Origin: Rehmannia glutinosa
Lineage: Eukaryota > Streptophyta > Magnoliopsida > Lamiales > Orobanchaceae
NCBI GenBank assembly: GCA_016081115.2
Contig: JABTTQ020001491.1
Location: 1-64,000 of the forward strand
Length of the DNA stretch: 64,000 bases
Reading direction: 5' to 3'
The position numbers and the translations under genes are program-made. The notes below the pieces were generated by a model that did no database searches, was not told where the DNA came from, and was given only the letters and a program-made list of their open reading frames with translations. Each line of letters opens with the position of its first letter. Positions within the stretch are counted from its first letter, which is position 1. Shown one piece after another: positions 1-10,188 of this stretch.

Positions 1-1113
1 TATTGAGAGTTTATGTGTCCAAGAGGACTTTTTTGATGTAGTATATTGGATGATGATCTCGTTGTTACTCCTGCACCAAAACGCCACTAGGGGCTTCTTC
101 GTACATCGATAGGTACAAATATAATGTCTCCTTTCTCTTGGCTTCGTCGGAAGCGGAGCCGAGGCTAGATATGTCTTCAAGTCGTCATTTGAATGCTTGT
201 TGAAATTCTCGAGACCACTTAAATCTTTTTTCACGCGTAGTGACTTGAAAAACGGCAAACATCTATTAGCAGACTTGAAGAGAATATGGCTCAAGCGCAT
301 CCATATAGCTTACCGGGCCGCACATCTTTCACATTGTCGGTCTTTGGCATGTTTAGGATGGCATTTCTCGGGGTTAGCTTCGATTCCTCACTCGAAAATC
401 ATGTATCCCAAAACTTCAACCCATGTACGCCGAATGTACATTTTGTAGGGTTCAACTTCATTCCATAAGTCTTCAATACATTGAAGCATTCTTCTAAATC
501 CACGGGGTGATAAGCCCCAGGGTACTTCTCAAAGATCATATTATCAATGTAGACCTCCATATTCGCCATTTTGATCTTCGAAAACCAAAGGCATGACCTT
601 GTAACAATAGATCCCCAACTCGGACATGAAACCGGTCTTCTCCTCGATCCTCCTCGCATATTTGTATTTGATTGTATCCTTGGAAGGCAACCAAAAAGCT
701 CGGGAGTTCGCATCCCGAGGTTGTATCTTCTAGTTGGTCAATTTAGGGAGCAAGAACATATCCTTCGGACAAGCCTTGTTTAGGTCTATGAAATCGATGT
801 ATATTCCCCATTTTTCGTTGGGCTAGGGACGAGTACCACATTAGCCAACCATTTTGGATCTTGCACGGGTTTGATGTGTTTTTCTTCGAGCAACTTGTTC
901 ACCTCTTCTTTTATCGCTTTAATTCTTTCAAGCCCGAAGGCTCTTCTCTCCTACTTCACTAGTTTGTAAGTCGGGTCCACCCGATCGGTGCAAGACGACT
1001 TCTTTGGGGATCCTTTGCAAGTCTTTCATCTCCCTGCGAATACTTGCGCGTTTTTCCGAGGAATTCAATGATTTCTTGCTCCACGCCCGACTCTAGTTCG
1101 GTTCTAAGTCATT
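1..1113 (-). pseudogene. Ty3/gypsy pol fragment: RT and its N-terminal flank, broken
   Basis: Read on the minus strand, 399-713 carries the RT active-site context YIDNMIF (normally YVDDM) followed by H..DLEECF and the motif MKLNPTKCTFGV, which is typical of plant Ty3/gypsy reverse transcriptase. Upstream in the element (about 780-950) lies EVNKLLEEKHI..V..P.WLANVV, the standard start of the gypsy RT domain. About 1010-1113 gives VEQEIIEFL, part of the PR-RT linker. Stops and frameshifts interrupt it and the second catalytic Asp is Asn, so it is dead. The element continues beyond the left window edge. Its upstream part resumes at 2444-2788 and 33968-34930 after two insertions. The gypsy assignment is firm; the Tat-like lineage is inferred. 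Confidence 0.85.
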
Positions 1114-2443
1114 TGTAATACCCGAGCCTTTTATTACTCACTATGCCAATATAGTTCATGCATTACATGTAATTTATGTGCTATTTGCAATGATATTTTA
1201 TATTTTTACAGGTTCTTATATACTTAAGAATAGGGAAGAAAGACAATTAACTTTTAGTACCATATTCAAGAGTAAAAGGTAAGTAAAAATCCATTTGTAA
1301 CAAAAGAAGCATGAACATAGTATTGTTTGAATTGATTGTATATGTGACTATGATATCTTGTTGAATATACATGGATATTATATGTGGCATAATTGGCTTG
1401 TATGATGTTGCAATATGGTGCTTGGTGAGCCATTGAACATGTCATTCACAACATTTGCAAGTGCATGCATATTACAAGAGAATGTTCGCATGTACGAAAA
1501 TATTTTCTAGAAAAAATGGATATTTGTTTATCACTACTAGTGCATCGAGGCACGTTTGGGTGTGCTTATGATATATGTTTAGGTATAGCAAGTGGAGTAC
1601 TTCCTTGTGAACATAGGGCTAGATAGGAGATTGGCTCTCGGTGGGTCAAAGGAGGATGGACCACTTGTGGGTACTATGTTTTGACCCTAAGGAGTGGGAT
1701 ACTTCTTGGCGGACACATCGATGCAAATAGGGGGCCCTTGGCTAGGGCCGTGGAAGGATGGACCTCACGTAACATCATAACGATATTATTGGCCATTTGA
1801 TTATTCTTTGTGTGCGAGAGCTATTTTTCGGTGCATACTAGTTGGGTTAGGGGCCCAAATGAAAGAAAATGGTTTGAATAAAGTATTTTGATTTATGGAT
1901 TTTACATGTTAGCATTACATGTTCAAAAGCATTGATATTTCTTTAACATGCATGATTTTTTACTTCTTTGGCTTTAGCTCATGTAGTTAATGCATTGCGG
2001 TGAGCATGAGAATGTCTAAGTCTTGGGCTTCTTGTGTAGTCTTTGAAGTTTCATCAGGTTTTGAGGATCATAGAAATGGATGACGATCGTGCGGGCTTGT
2101 TTGTGGGTTCATTTTGGTTTTGCTTTTGTTGTGCTATATGGAGGAACTCATCTTTGTTTATAACTTTTGAAAATGTATTGTAAATATATGTAAAAAGTAT
2201 GTTGGTTTGAGTTCTGGGTTTGTGTATCTAGTGATCATGTTTACGTACGAACAGGGTTGACTGGTCTTTTACTTTTAAATGGTAAAATCTTCGTTGCGGT
2301 TTACCAGGTTTATTTCGTTGTTAGTTTGTTATTAAATTTAAACAGGGAAAAGATTTAAATAAAAATTTACACGTTTTAAATAGAGTTTGTGGTCGAGTTG
2401 TACTATTTATAAATTTTCTGGTAGTAGTAGGGTGGGCGTCACA
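1114..2443 (+). repeat. Solo LTR A (TGTAATACCC family), inserted in gypsy pol
   Basis: The segment begins TGTAATACCCGAG and ends GGGCGTCACA, and it separates two pieces of one gypsy reading frame. Flanks GTCAT and GTCAC are a possible imperfect target duplication. No internal retrotransposon domain is attached, so it is a solo LTR. It is homologous along most of its length to solo LTR B (3976-6494), but lacks about 1.2 kb that B has near its start. Plus-strand splice-like signals are visible: an acceptor at about 1209, a donor near 1280 (AAAAGGTAAGTA), and a second acceptor-like site near 2000. Small ORFs inside it are not conserved with copy B. Confidence 0.75.
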
Positions 2444-2788
2444 GTCACACGGTTCTCGTTTCGTCATTTGGGTCCAAGACCGCTAGTTTGATCAACTCTC
2501 CTACCTCAAGTTTGGGTTCTTCCTCTTGAGGCTCTTCAAGATAATCTTCTTCTTGGAGGAGGCCTACTTCCATGGGAGTAAGCGGTTCATTCCAAAGCTC
2601 CGGTCTCGGCTTGGGGATCCACCTTCTAGGCGGTGTGATGGCACTCTTGGGCTATAATCCTATCTCCACATTCTTTTTCAAACCCCTCGGGGTGGGGGAT
2701 TTCAACTTGGAAGTAGATAGAGGCAATGGCCCTGAATTTGTTCAAGGATGGACGAGCAAGGATTACATTATACTTGCACGGGCGTTAA
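2444..2788 (-). pseudogene. Ty3/gypsy PR-RT linker, same element as 1-1113
   Basis: On the minus strand, 2444-2620 reads through an acidic linker (ELWNEPLTPMEVG, then EEPQEEEPKLEVGELIKLA and DPNDETRTV) that joins protease to RT in gypsy elements. About 2620-2788 gives RPSLNKFRAIASIYFQ and E..GD..IAQECH, the conserved C-terminal flank of gypsy protease (RP.LN..GA..S....KFPT..G....GDQ..AR.CY). The reading frame continues across Copia-1 into 33968 and beyond (V.FA..NARAS.N), so the Copia-1 boundary at 2788/2789 is accurate. Stops are present. Confidence 0.8.
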
Positions 2789-3382
2789 TGTTAGATAAAT
2801 GTTTTTATCAAGATTTAGATGATTTTGTTTAACGAGCTTTTACACCAAAACAATGTCCATAAATGTTGTCCAAACACTTCCAATTGATTTAAAATATTTT
2901 TACTAATTTTTGGAGTATTTCTTGAAGTTTATTTTTGATAAAAATCGGACAACACTTCTATTTTGAGGTCAACCGGCCGCCTTAGAGGGCATCCCGTGCA
3001 CTGAAAGTCGAAACTTGAAATAGAAACATAGGTGGGGACAAAAATAGGCAAGTCAACCGGTCGACCGTGCACCGGACGATGGCCTGATTACAAAACTTCT
3101 CCCGTATTGAAAAATGAGGGAGGCATCGGTCCAACAGGGTCGACGGTCGGACCCCTGTCACAACCGATTTCCTTGTGTAAAAGTGTGCGATTTATTTTCA
3201 AATTTCTATCTCTACGCGACTGGTCGGCCTATGTTTTTGAAAAATTCAAGCATTGTTGGACAGCCATTATCGAAGATTTACTTTAACAATTTTTACTATA
3301 TTTCTACATCTTGTGATCTTCTTTTGTAGACAAAAGTGAAGATGGAGGAGCCTATGTTGAGATACGATCTTGAAGACTCTCC

Positions 3383-3390
3383 TATAAATA
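3383..3390 (+). promoter_or_regulatory. TATA box of Copia-1 5' LTR
   Basis: TATAAATA is followed by GAGGAGGA. The same motif in the same context is found in the 3' LTR (33405-33414) and in the Copia-2 LTR (59811-59820), which supports it as the element's core promoter. Transcription would start about 30 bp downstream, placing the hairpin array in the leader RNA. Confidence 0.7.
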
Positions 3391-3632
3391 GAGGAGGATT
3401 TGAAGCACACAATACAACAACACAAGCAAACAATACAACAAGAAAATCAGCAAATTCTCTAAGTCTTCATTTTCAATATTCTTGTTGTAATAGCCTAAGT
3501 CTTTCACTTGCACAATCTTGAGGTCTAGGCTTTTGATTCTTGATTACATTTGCACTCAAAGTTTGTATACTTCATTTATTGAGTTGTAATCTTGAATTTG
3601 TCTATCATCCAAAACAAGATATCCTTGTTAGT

Positions 3633-3788
3633 GTTCTTGTGGTAAGAACGCACTTGGGTGATCTTAGGTGTTGAAGAGTGTGGTACTCTTCGTAGGTGAA
3701 GGAAGATTGTGGTAATCTCCTTGAAGGTGTTGTAAGAAGATTGTGGTAATCTTCAAAGGTGGTGGTGTAATAGTTTTGGTAACTATTA
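3633..3788 (+). other. Hairpin array with constant (G/T)TGGT loop, 5' LTR of Copia-1
   Basis: Five short inverted repeats share a pentaloop. They are GTTCTT-GTGGT-AAGAAC (3633-3649), GAAGAGT-GTGGT-ACTCTTC (3673-3691), GAAGATT-GTGGT-AATCTCC (3702-3720, one mismatch), GAAGATT-GTGGT-AATCTTC (3736-3754) and TAATAGTT-TTGGT-AACTATTA (3768-3788). Stem sequence differs from hairpin to hairpin while pairing is kept. The same array recurs in the 3' LTR and, expanded, in Copia-2. The structure is seen directly; a role in RNA packaging, translation or priming is only a guess. Confidence 0.75.
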
Positions 3789-3975
3789 ATAAAATTCTTT
3801 TTTCTTTTTGAAATCCACTTCGGATATACCGGGGTGGTAGTAGATTAGGCCCTAGGTGGGATGAACTACTCTAAATCATTGTGTGTTGTTTATTTTCCCG
3901 CATTTACATTTTTGTTATCATCTTCACATTAAAAAAGGAGGGCGTAGTTTGGAAAATCGGCATAATCTATTCACC

Positions 3976-6494
3976 AGAATACCGGGCCTCTCACTACTCA
4001 CTAGGCCAATATAGTTCATTCATTATATGTTGTTTATTTGTTGCTTACATGGCATTGGTGTTTTCATCATTTACATCATTTTATATGGCATGATAAATTT
4101 CACAATTTCAGAATCCTTATATGATATTTAGTTGTCGGGCTATTAGAAGCTAGCTATTAAGTTACACGTGGTAACTATTTAAAGAGATATTAGATTACAT
4201 GTAGCGAACTTAGAAGTGAAAGGTGACATTTATGGGTACATTTAAAAACATAACACATGAGTATATTAGTTAAAAATATAATCTGACTATCTTATAAATG
4301 AAACCAAATTGAAAGACGTGGACTTAATTGTTGGGTTGCTCATCTACATACTAGAATTGAACTAAGTCTTTATTCATTCATATATTTAGGATGACTATAA
4401 TTCAAGTGTGTATATATATATACACACATATCTCTATGCAATTATATATCTGACTAACATATATGCATATATACGTGGGATAATAGATAAAAGATAGGTG
4501 CTAATGTGCTATTGTCGTATATGTAAGTATAATATATATAATTAACTATTATAGTTTAACCCACTTAAGTTAAGTGATAGATATGTATAACATATATAAT
4601 AGTCACACAACCACCGCCTTAAAAAGGGGAAAGGATAAATGTAATTTTCTTTAACAGTACACACACGTACACGTATATGGCAAATGAAAGAAATAAACAG
4701 AGAGAGATGAATGAGCAAGCAGCTGCAAAAAGAAGCAGTAAATAAAAGGAAAGGAGGAAAAAAAAGGGAGAGAGGAAAGCATAAGCGGGTTCAGAAAATT
4801 AGCAAAACTCTTCAGTAAGTGTTGTATTTCTCAAATTAATTTATTAGCCATTTATTTATTTGAAAATAGGGGGATTAGCATACAAAAAAAAATGCAATTG
4901 ATAAGTGGTTTCCGGATGGGTATCTTTCTTTTTGTTTAGTTTAGTTGTGATAATACAAGGTTAATTTTAAGGTTGATTTTGGTCTAATTATATGCTAAAT
5001 ATGAAAAGTCATACCTTCAGATTATATATAATGAATTGGTGTTTAAAAAAAAATTGAAAAATGTCTTTGTAATGAAATTGTGGCAAGTCCAGTACATGTG
5101 ATGTTTCTAATTTAAAAAATGAGGACTAATCTGGGTAGATGATAAGTTTCGAAATTTTGAATGCTTAGTTAAATATGATATTTGAGGACTTTCAAGGAGA
5201 TTGTGTGTATATAGTAAAATTGTTGATTGAGTAATAAAAAAATTTTAATACCTTGAATTATCACAAATTGTTCACAGGTAAGGTTTGGAAGTTATAGTTA
5301 AAGAATCAGTTAAGTGAGGTACATCAGAACAAGGTAAGTAAAAATTCATCTGCAACTGTAATGCATGAACATAGTATTGTTTGAATTGATTGTATTATAT
5401 GTGACTGTGGTATCTTGTAGAATATACGTGGATATTATATGTTGCATAATTAGCTTGTATGATGTTGCAATATGGTGCTTGGTGAGCCATTGAACATGAC
5501 ATTCACAAAGATTTGCATGTGCATGCATATTACAAGAGGATGTTCGCATGCACGAAAATATGTTTGGAAGAAAATGGTTGTTTGTTGACCACTTTGCTAG
5601 TGCACCGAGGCACTTATTTGGGTGTGCTTATGATATATATTTAGGTATAGCAAGTGGGGTACTTCTGGTGAACACAGAGCTAGATGGGAGATGGGCTCTC
5701 GGTGGGTCACGGGAGGATGGACCATTTGTGGGTACCTATGTTATGACTGCGGGGTGGGATACTTGGCGGACACAAGGGACGCAAGTAGGGACCCTTAGTC
5801 GGGCCGCGGGAGGATGGTCCACACGTAACATCATAACGATATTATTGGCCATTTGATTATTCTTTGTGTGCGAGCTCTTTTTGCATAGTAGTTGGGTCGG
5901 GGTCCCAGTGAAAGAAAATGATTTGAATAAAGTATTTTGATTCATGGATTTTACATGTTAACATTACATGTTGGAAAAGCATCACTATTCTTTGGACATG
6001 CATGATTTTTACTTGCTGAGCTTTAGCTCATGTAGTTCATGCATTGCAGGTGAGTATGAAAATGCATGAGTCTTTAGCTTCTTTGGGCAATCTTTGGAGC
6101 TTCGTCAGGTTTTGAGGGTCATGGATATGGATGACGACCCGTCGGGCTTGTTGTTGGGTTCATGTTGATTTTGCTTCTGTTGTGTTTATGAAGGAACTCA
6201 TACTGTTTATATCTTTTTCAGCTGTATTGTAAAAATATGTAAATTAGCTTGCTGGTTTGAGTTTTGGGTTTGTATATCTAGTTATCGTATTTACGTACAA
6301 ATAGGGTTGAGTGGCCTTTTGCCTCTAAATGATAAAATCTCATTTGCGGTGTGCGGGGTTTGTTTCGTTGATCGTGCTGTTATTAAATTTAAACCCAGGA
6401 AAAGAAAAAAAAATTACACATTTTAAAAAGAGTTTGTCGTCGAGTTGTGCTATTTATATATTTTCTAATAGTAGCAATAGGGGTGGGCGTCGGA
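3976..6494 (+). repeat. Solo LTR B (2.5 kb, TGTAATACCC family) inside Copia-1 5' LTR
   Basis: The Copia-1 LTR text stops at ATTCACC and resumes with CCTC.CTCTAGATTATCG. Comparison with the Copia-2 LTR (ATTCACCCCCTCTAG) shows this is an insertion. Its ends (GAATACCGGGCC and GGGTGGGCGTC) and nearly all of 5280-6490 match solo LTR A. It carries an extra 1.2 kb (about 4130-5270) with a purine-rich exon-like stretch ending CTTCAG/TAAGTG (about 4815), an acceptor TTCACAG at 5278, a donor AAG/GTAAGTA at 5335 and an acceptor ATTGCAG at about 6050. These suggest a spliced leader transcript. No coding domain is seen. The ORF at 5548-5856 is broken in copy A and is probably not a gene. Confidence 0.7.
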
Positions 6495-6547
6495 CCTCCT
6501 CCTCTAGATTATCGTAGCCACTTAGACTAACAAGTGGCATCAAAGCC
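6495..6547 (+). repeat. End of Copia-1 5' LTR and primer-binding site
   Basis: The last 38 bp of the LTR end CTTAGACTAACA at 6532. The PBS follows directly: TGGCATCAAAGC differs at two positions from the initiator tRNA-Met complement TGGTATCAGAGC. Copia-2 has the better-kept TGGTATCGAGCC at the same place. Confidence 0.8.
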
Positions 6548-6596
6548 AAACCCTTTGGCAAGCTCGTTCCACACCGCGAGTAAAGAGTATAGATCC

Positions 6597-8105
6597 ATGG
6601 CTACGAACGAAAGCTACCTCACCACCGGCAACTCCACCAACAAGCCACCTCTTTTTGACGCCAACAACTACGCATTTTGGAAAGACCGAATGGAGTGCTT
6701 CCTTCAAGGGTGCGGGTTCGATATATGGAATGCGGTCATTAAAGGCATAACTCAACCAACGAAGAAATTGGAGGACGGCTCCTTGGCCCCCAAAAGTTTC
6801 AAAGAATTCGATGATGCCGACAAGAAGGCTTTCTCTCCGAACGGTAAGGCCTAAAATATTTTACATTGTTCACTCACCGCCATTGAGTACAATCGTATAA
6901 GAGGAATAAGGTCGGCACATGATGTATAGGAAAAATTGGAAACCATCTATGAGGGTACTAAGAAAGTTAAGCAAGCAAGAAAAACCATGCTTGTTAAAGA
7001 CTTTGAAATTTTCAATATGCATGATGGTGAAAGCATATCCAAATGGTGGAAAGGCTTGACAACATTGTCAATCCTCTTGTGGCACTTGGGAAAGTCATAT
7101 CCGAAGAAGATAAAGTGACCAAAGTCTTGAATGCTCTTCCGGTTCATGGTCCGAGAATGTAACGGCTATTACGAAAGCACAAAATCTCGAGACACTCAAA
7201 TTCGATGAGCTCGTGGGAAATCTCCTCATTTATAAAGTCAAGGAGAGGAAAAATCCCCAACCATCCACCATTAAACCGGTATGCAAAATCTTTCTAAAAG
7301 CTTAACATCTTCTTCTAATATTTCATATTATGTTAGTGACGATGATGATGAGGAAACGGCGGCTCTTGTTCGAAAATTTGCAAATTTTGTTAATAAAAAT
7401 AAAGCAAGAAAGCCAAGAGACAATTCATGTTTCAAATGCGGGAAATCCGGGCATTACATAGCCGATTGTCCGAAACTTACGAAGAAGAGCAAAAGAAGAA
7501 AAAGCCTTTCCCTAAAAAGAAGGCTCTAAATGCGGATGTCAAAACTTTAAATGAACTACTCGCCACATTCGACGAGGTAGGAGAAACCGAACATGGTCTT
7601 ATGGCCATAGACGATGAAAATAATGAGGTACGCTCTAACTCCTCAACTTCTTCCTTAGTTGATGAATTGCAATGTGATTTTGATGAATTGCAAAATGAAT
7701 TTCAAAATTTGATTGTTAAATACAAGACTTTAAAAAAGGAGCATAAAGAGCTTAAGATTGAAAAGGATAAATTGTTTACTTCTTATGAATCTCTTGATAA
7801 AGCTCATGATATTACTCTTACTAAAGTCCGTACTCTTGAAACCAAAAAACAAACGCTCACAAATGATATTGAATGTTTAAAAAGGATGTGTATCATTTTA
7901 ATTTAAGTACGGATAAAGTTACAAAAATTTTAGATGCACAAAGAGGTTAGCATTCTAAATTAGGACTTGGCTATAATCCTTTTAAACCTATTTCAAAGAA
8001 AAATGACCAAGGTCCGACTTTTGTACGTGCTAGTAGTGCCCACAATCTTATTTGCTTTTATTGTGGTAAAGTTGGTCACTATGTTAGTCATTGTAAATTG
8101 AAAAA
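6597..8105 (+). pseudogene. Copia-1 gag, broken
   Basis: The ATG at 6597 (MATNESYLTTG) begins the capsid-like domain: PPLFDANNYAFWKDRMECFL matches the copia gag start (F.G.NY..WK..M...L). Frameshifts and stops follow at about 6854 and 7118. A first CCHC zinc knuckle, CFKCGKSGHYIADC, lies at about 7428-7470. A heptad-rich coiled coil covers about 7640-7890, and a second knuckle, CFYCGKVGHYVSHC, is at about 8049-8090. The protein would package element RNA. Two knuckles split by a coiled coil is also the layout of Copia-2 gag, so it is a family trait. Confidence 0.85.
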
Positions 8106-8227
8106 AACAATGTTAACTATTTTTGGAGACCCGAAAGTTTCAATGCTAACCCCCATGGACCCCAAAACTATAGGGTAGCTAAAAATAATTCTTTTTAGGT
8201 TATAGGGGCTATAACAACATGTAAGAT

Positions 8228-9755
8228 TCAAAATGGCTCATGGACAACGGATGTTCACGCCATATGACCGGAAGGAGAGAACGTTTTACCAACATCAAGG
8301 TCCAAGAAAAGGGTATGGTCATGTTCGGCAATGGTAAAAGAAAAATCATTGGCAATGGAGACATTGGTAATTCTTCTTTCTATCTTAGTAATGTTTTATT
8401 AGTAGATGGGCTAAAGTTTAATTTGATAAGTGTAAGCCAACTTTGTGATTCTAATTATGATGTTGTTTTTAATAAAAAAAAAATGTCTTGTTCTTAAAAA
8501 TGGTAAAATTATTTGTGAAGCTAGTAGAAAAGACAACCTTTATAAAATTTGCACAAGTGACTTGGTTAGTCAAAATATTTCTTGTCTTGTCGCCAATAAT
8601 GATTTAACTAGCTTATGGCATAGGCGACTTGGACATGTTGGATACAAAAATTTGAAAGAGATTTACAAAAATCAACATGTCAAAGGACTACCCAAGTTAA
8701 ATTTTGAAAACCTTGGCTTATGTGATACTTGTCAAAAGAACAAATTAGTTAGGAGTAGTTTTAAGCCCAAAAATGAAATTTCCACAACCAAGCCTCTACA
8801 ACTTCTTCATCTAGATTTGTATGGGGATATTGGTACGGGCTAGTCTAAGTGGAAAACATTACACTTTTGTTATAGTTGATGATTTTTCTAGATATACTTG
8901 GGCTCTTTTTCTTACAAATAAAAATGATGCCGTTAATGAGTTTGTTAAGTCGTGTAGACTTATTGAGAATGAAAAAGAAGATACCATAAAGTCTATTCAT
9001 AATGATCGAGGTGGAGAATTTGATGGAGAATTTAGAGTCTTTTGTGAAACCAAAGGATATGATCACAATTTTTGGCTCCTAGGACACCTCAACAAAATAG
9101 AGTAGCCGAAAGGAAGAATCGGACACTTCAAGAAATGAGCCGGTCCATGCTAAATGAATTTTTACTTCCAAAATATTTTGGGTAAGCCGTAAGTACCGCT
9201 TTCTATGTCATCGAGTTTATATTCGCCCTAAAATGAATAAAACTCCATATGAGCTTTGGAAAGGAAGAACTCCAAATATTCGTTATTTCAAAATATTTGA
9301 ATGTAAGTGTTTTATTTTGAATACTAAGGATCAATTGGACAAATTTGATCCTAAGACCGATGAAGGAATATTTATGGGGTATTCAACCAAGAGCAAAACT
9401 TATCGGGTTTACAATAAGACTAGTATGGTTGTTGAAGAATCCATTCATGTCAAACTTAATGAAGCCTCGGGTGTTGAAAGGATACCAAATGATGATTGTG
9501 ATGAAGAGGATGTTGTTGAACCAATTGTTCAAGATGATGCTCAAAATGATCAACCTTCAAGCTCAAATGTTCCTCAAGAAGACAAAGGTGATACTTCGGA
9601 TCTTCCCGTAGCATTGAAATTTAAGGGAGATCACCCAAAAAATCTTATTATTGGTGATCCCCTTGATAAAGTAATGGCTCAAGGTTCCGAGAAAGCTTTT
9701 ATATCTCAAAAAGAGCCTAAAAATGCTAAGGAAGCTATTGAAGATGAGGATTGAT
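8228..9755 (+). pseudogene. Copia-1 protease and integrase, broken
   Basis: The protease motif WLMDNGCSRHMTG is at about 8231-8270 (catalytic D; usual form DSG/DTG). The GAG-pre-integrase zinc region LWHRRLGHVGY..L, closing with LCDTCQKNK, lies at about 8614-8750. The integrase core follows with LHLDLYGDIG (first Asp), VDDFSRYTW, and IHNDRGGEF (second Asp) at about 8800-9030. The stretch MNKTPYELWKGRTPN..YFKIF.CKCF at 9233-9310 is the usual INT C-terminal/RT linker. Frameshifts lie near 8490 and 8840, and stops at 9105 and about 9185. An acidic linker (9460-9750) leads to RT. Confidence 0.87.
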
Positions 9756-9757
9756 TT

Positions 9758-10187
9758 TTAGAAATGCAAGAGGAGTTGAATCAATTTGAAAGAAATGATG
9801 TTTGGGAATTGGTACCTTGTCCTCCATCTCAAACAATTATTGGTACAAAATGGGTATTCTGAAACAAACTCGATGAACAAAGCAATATTGTTCAAACAAA
9901 GCAAGGTTAGTAGCTCAATGATATTGTCACGAAGAAGGTAATGATTATGATGAAACTTTTGCACCCGTAACACGTTTAGAAGCTATTCGTATCTTACTTT
10001 CCTATTCTTGTTTTAAAAATACAAGCTTTACCAAATGGATGTTAAATCCGCTTTTCTAAATGGTATTATTCAAGAAGAAGTCAATGTAAAACAACCTCCG
10101 GGGTTTGAAAATTTTTCTAGGCCAAATGATGTTTACAAACTTAAGAAGGCATTATATGGTTTAAAACAAGCACCCCGTGCATGGTAT
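9758..10187 (+). pseudogene. Copia-1 reverse transcriptase, N-terminal half
   Basis: Translated pieces in shifting frames give NDVWELVPCP, IIGTKWVF, NDYDETFAPV.RLEAIR, QMDVKSAFLNGIIQEEV..KQPPGFEN and LKKALYGLKQAPRAWY, the canonical first half of copia RT. The frame is cut at the last Tyr by the Athila-like insertion and resumes at 17681. Several stops show it is inactive. Confidence 0.9.
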
Positions 10188-10188
10188 G
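10184..10188. repeat. Target site duplication GTATG of the Athila-like element
   Basis: GTATG at 10184-10188 is repeated exactly at 17676-17680, on either side of TG...CA termini. Removing one copy plus the element restores the RT sequence APRAWYDRL in Copia-1. Confidence 0.95.

Larger units (their letters stand above)
2789..3975 (+). repeat. Copia-1 5' LTR, main part
   Basis: It starts TGTTAGATAAATGTTTTTATC and is collinear with the 3' LTR at 32808-33967 until solo LTR B interrupts it 38 bp before its end. U3 contains clusters of GC-rich short palindromes built on GGTCGACC/ACCGGTC (about 2970-3240). A TATA box lies at 3383. The transcribed part holds an array of hairpins with a constant loop (3633-3788). 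Confidence 0.9.

Noticed and set aside
5548..5856. ORF of 102 residues in solo LTR B as a possible gene
   Set aside because: The homologous part of solo LTR A (about 1490-1800) has stops and frameshifts in this frame, and the composition is that of a repeat, so coding is not conserved.
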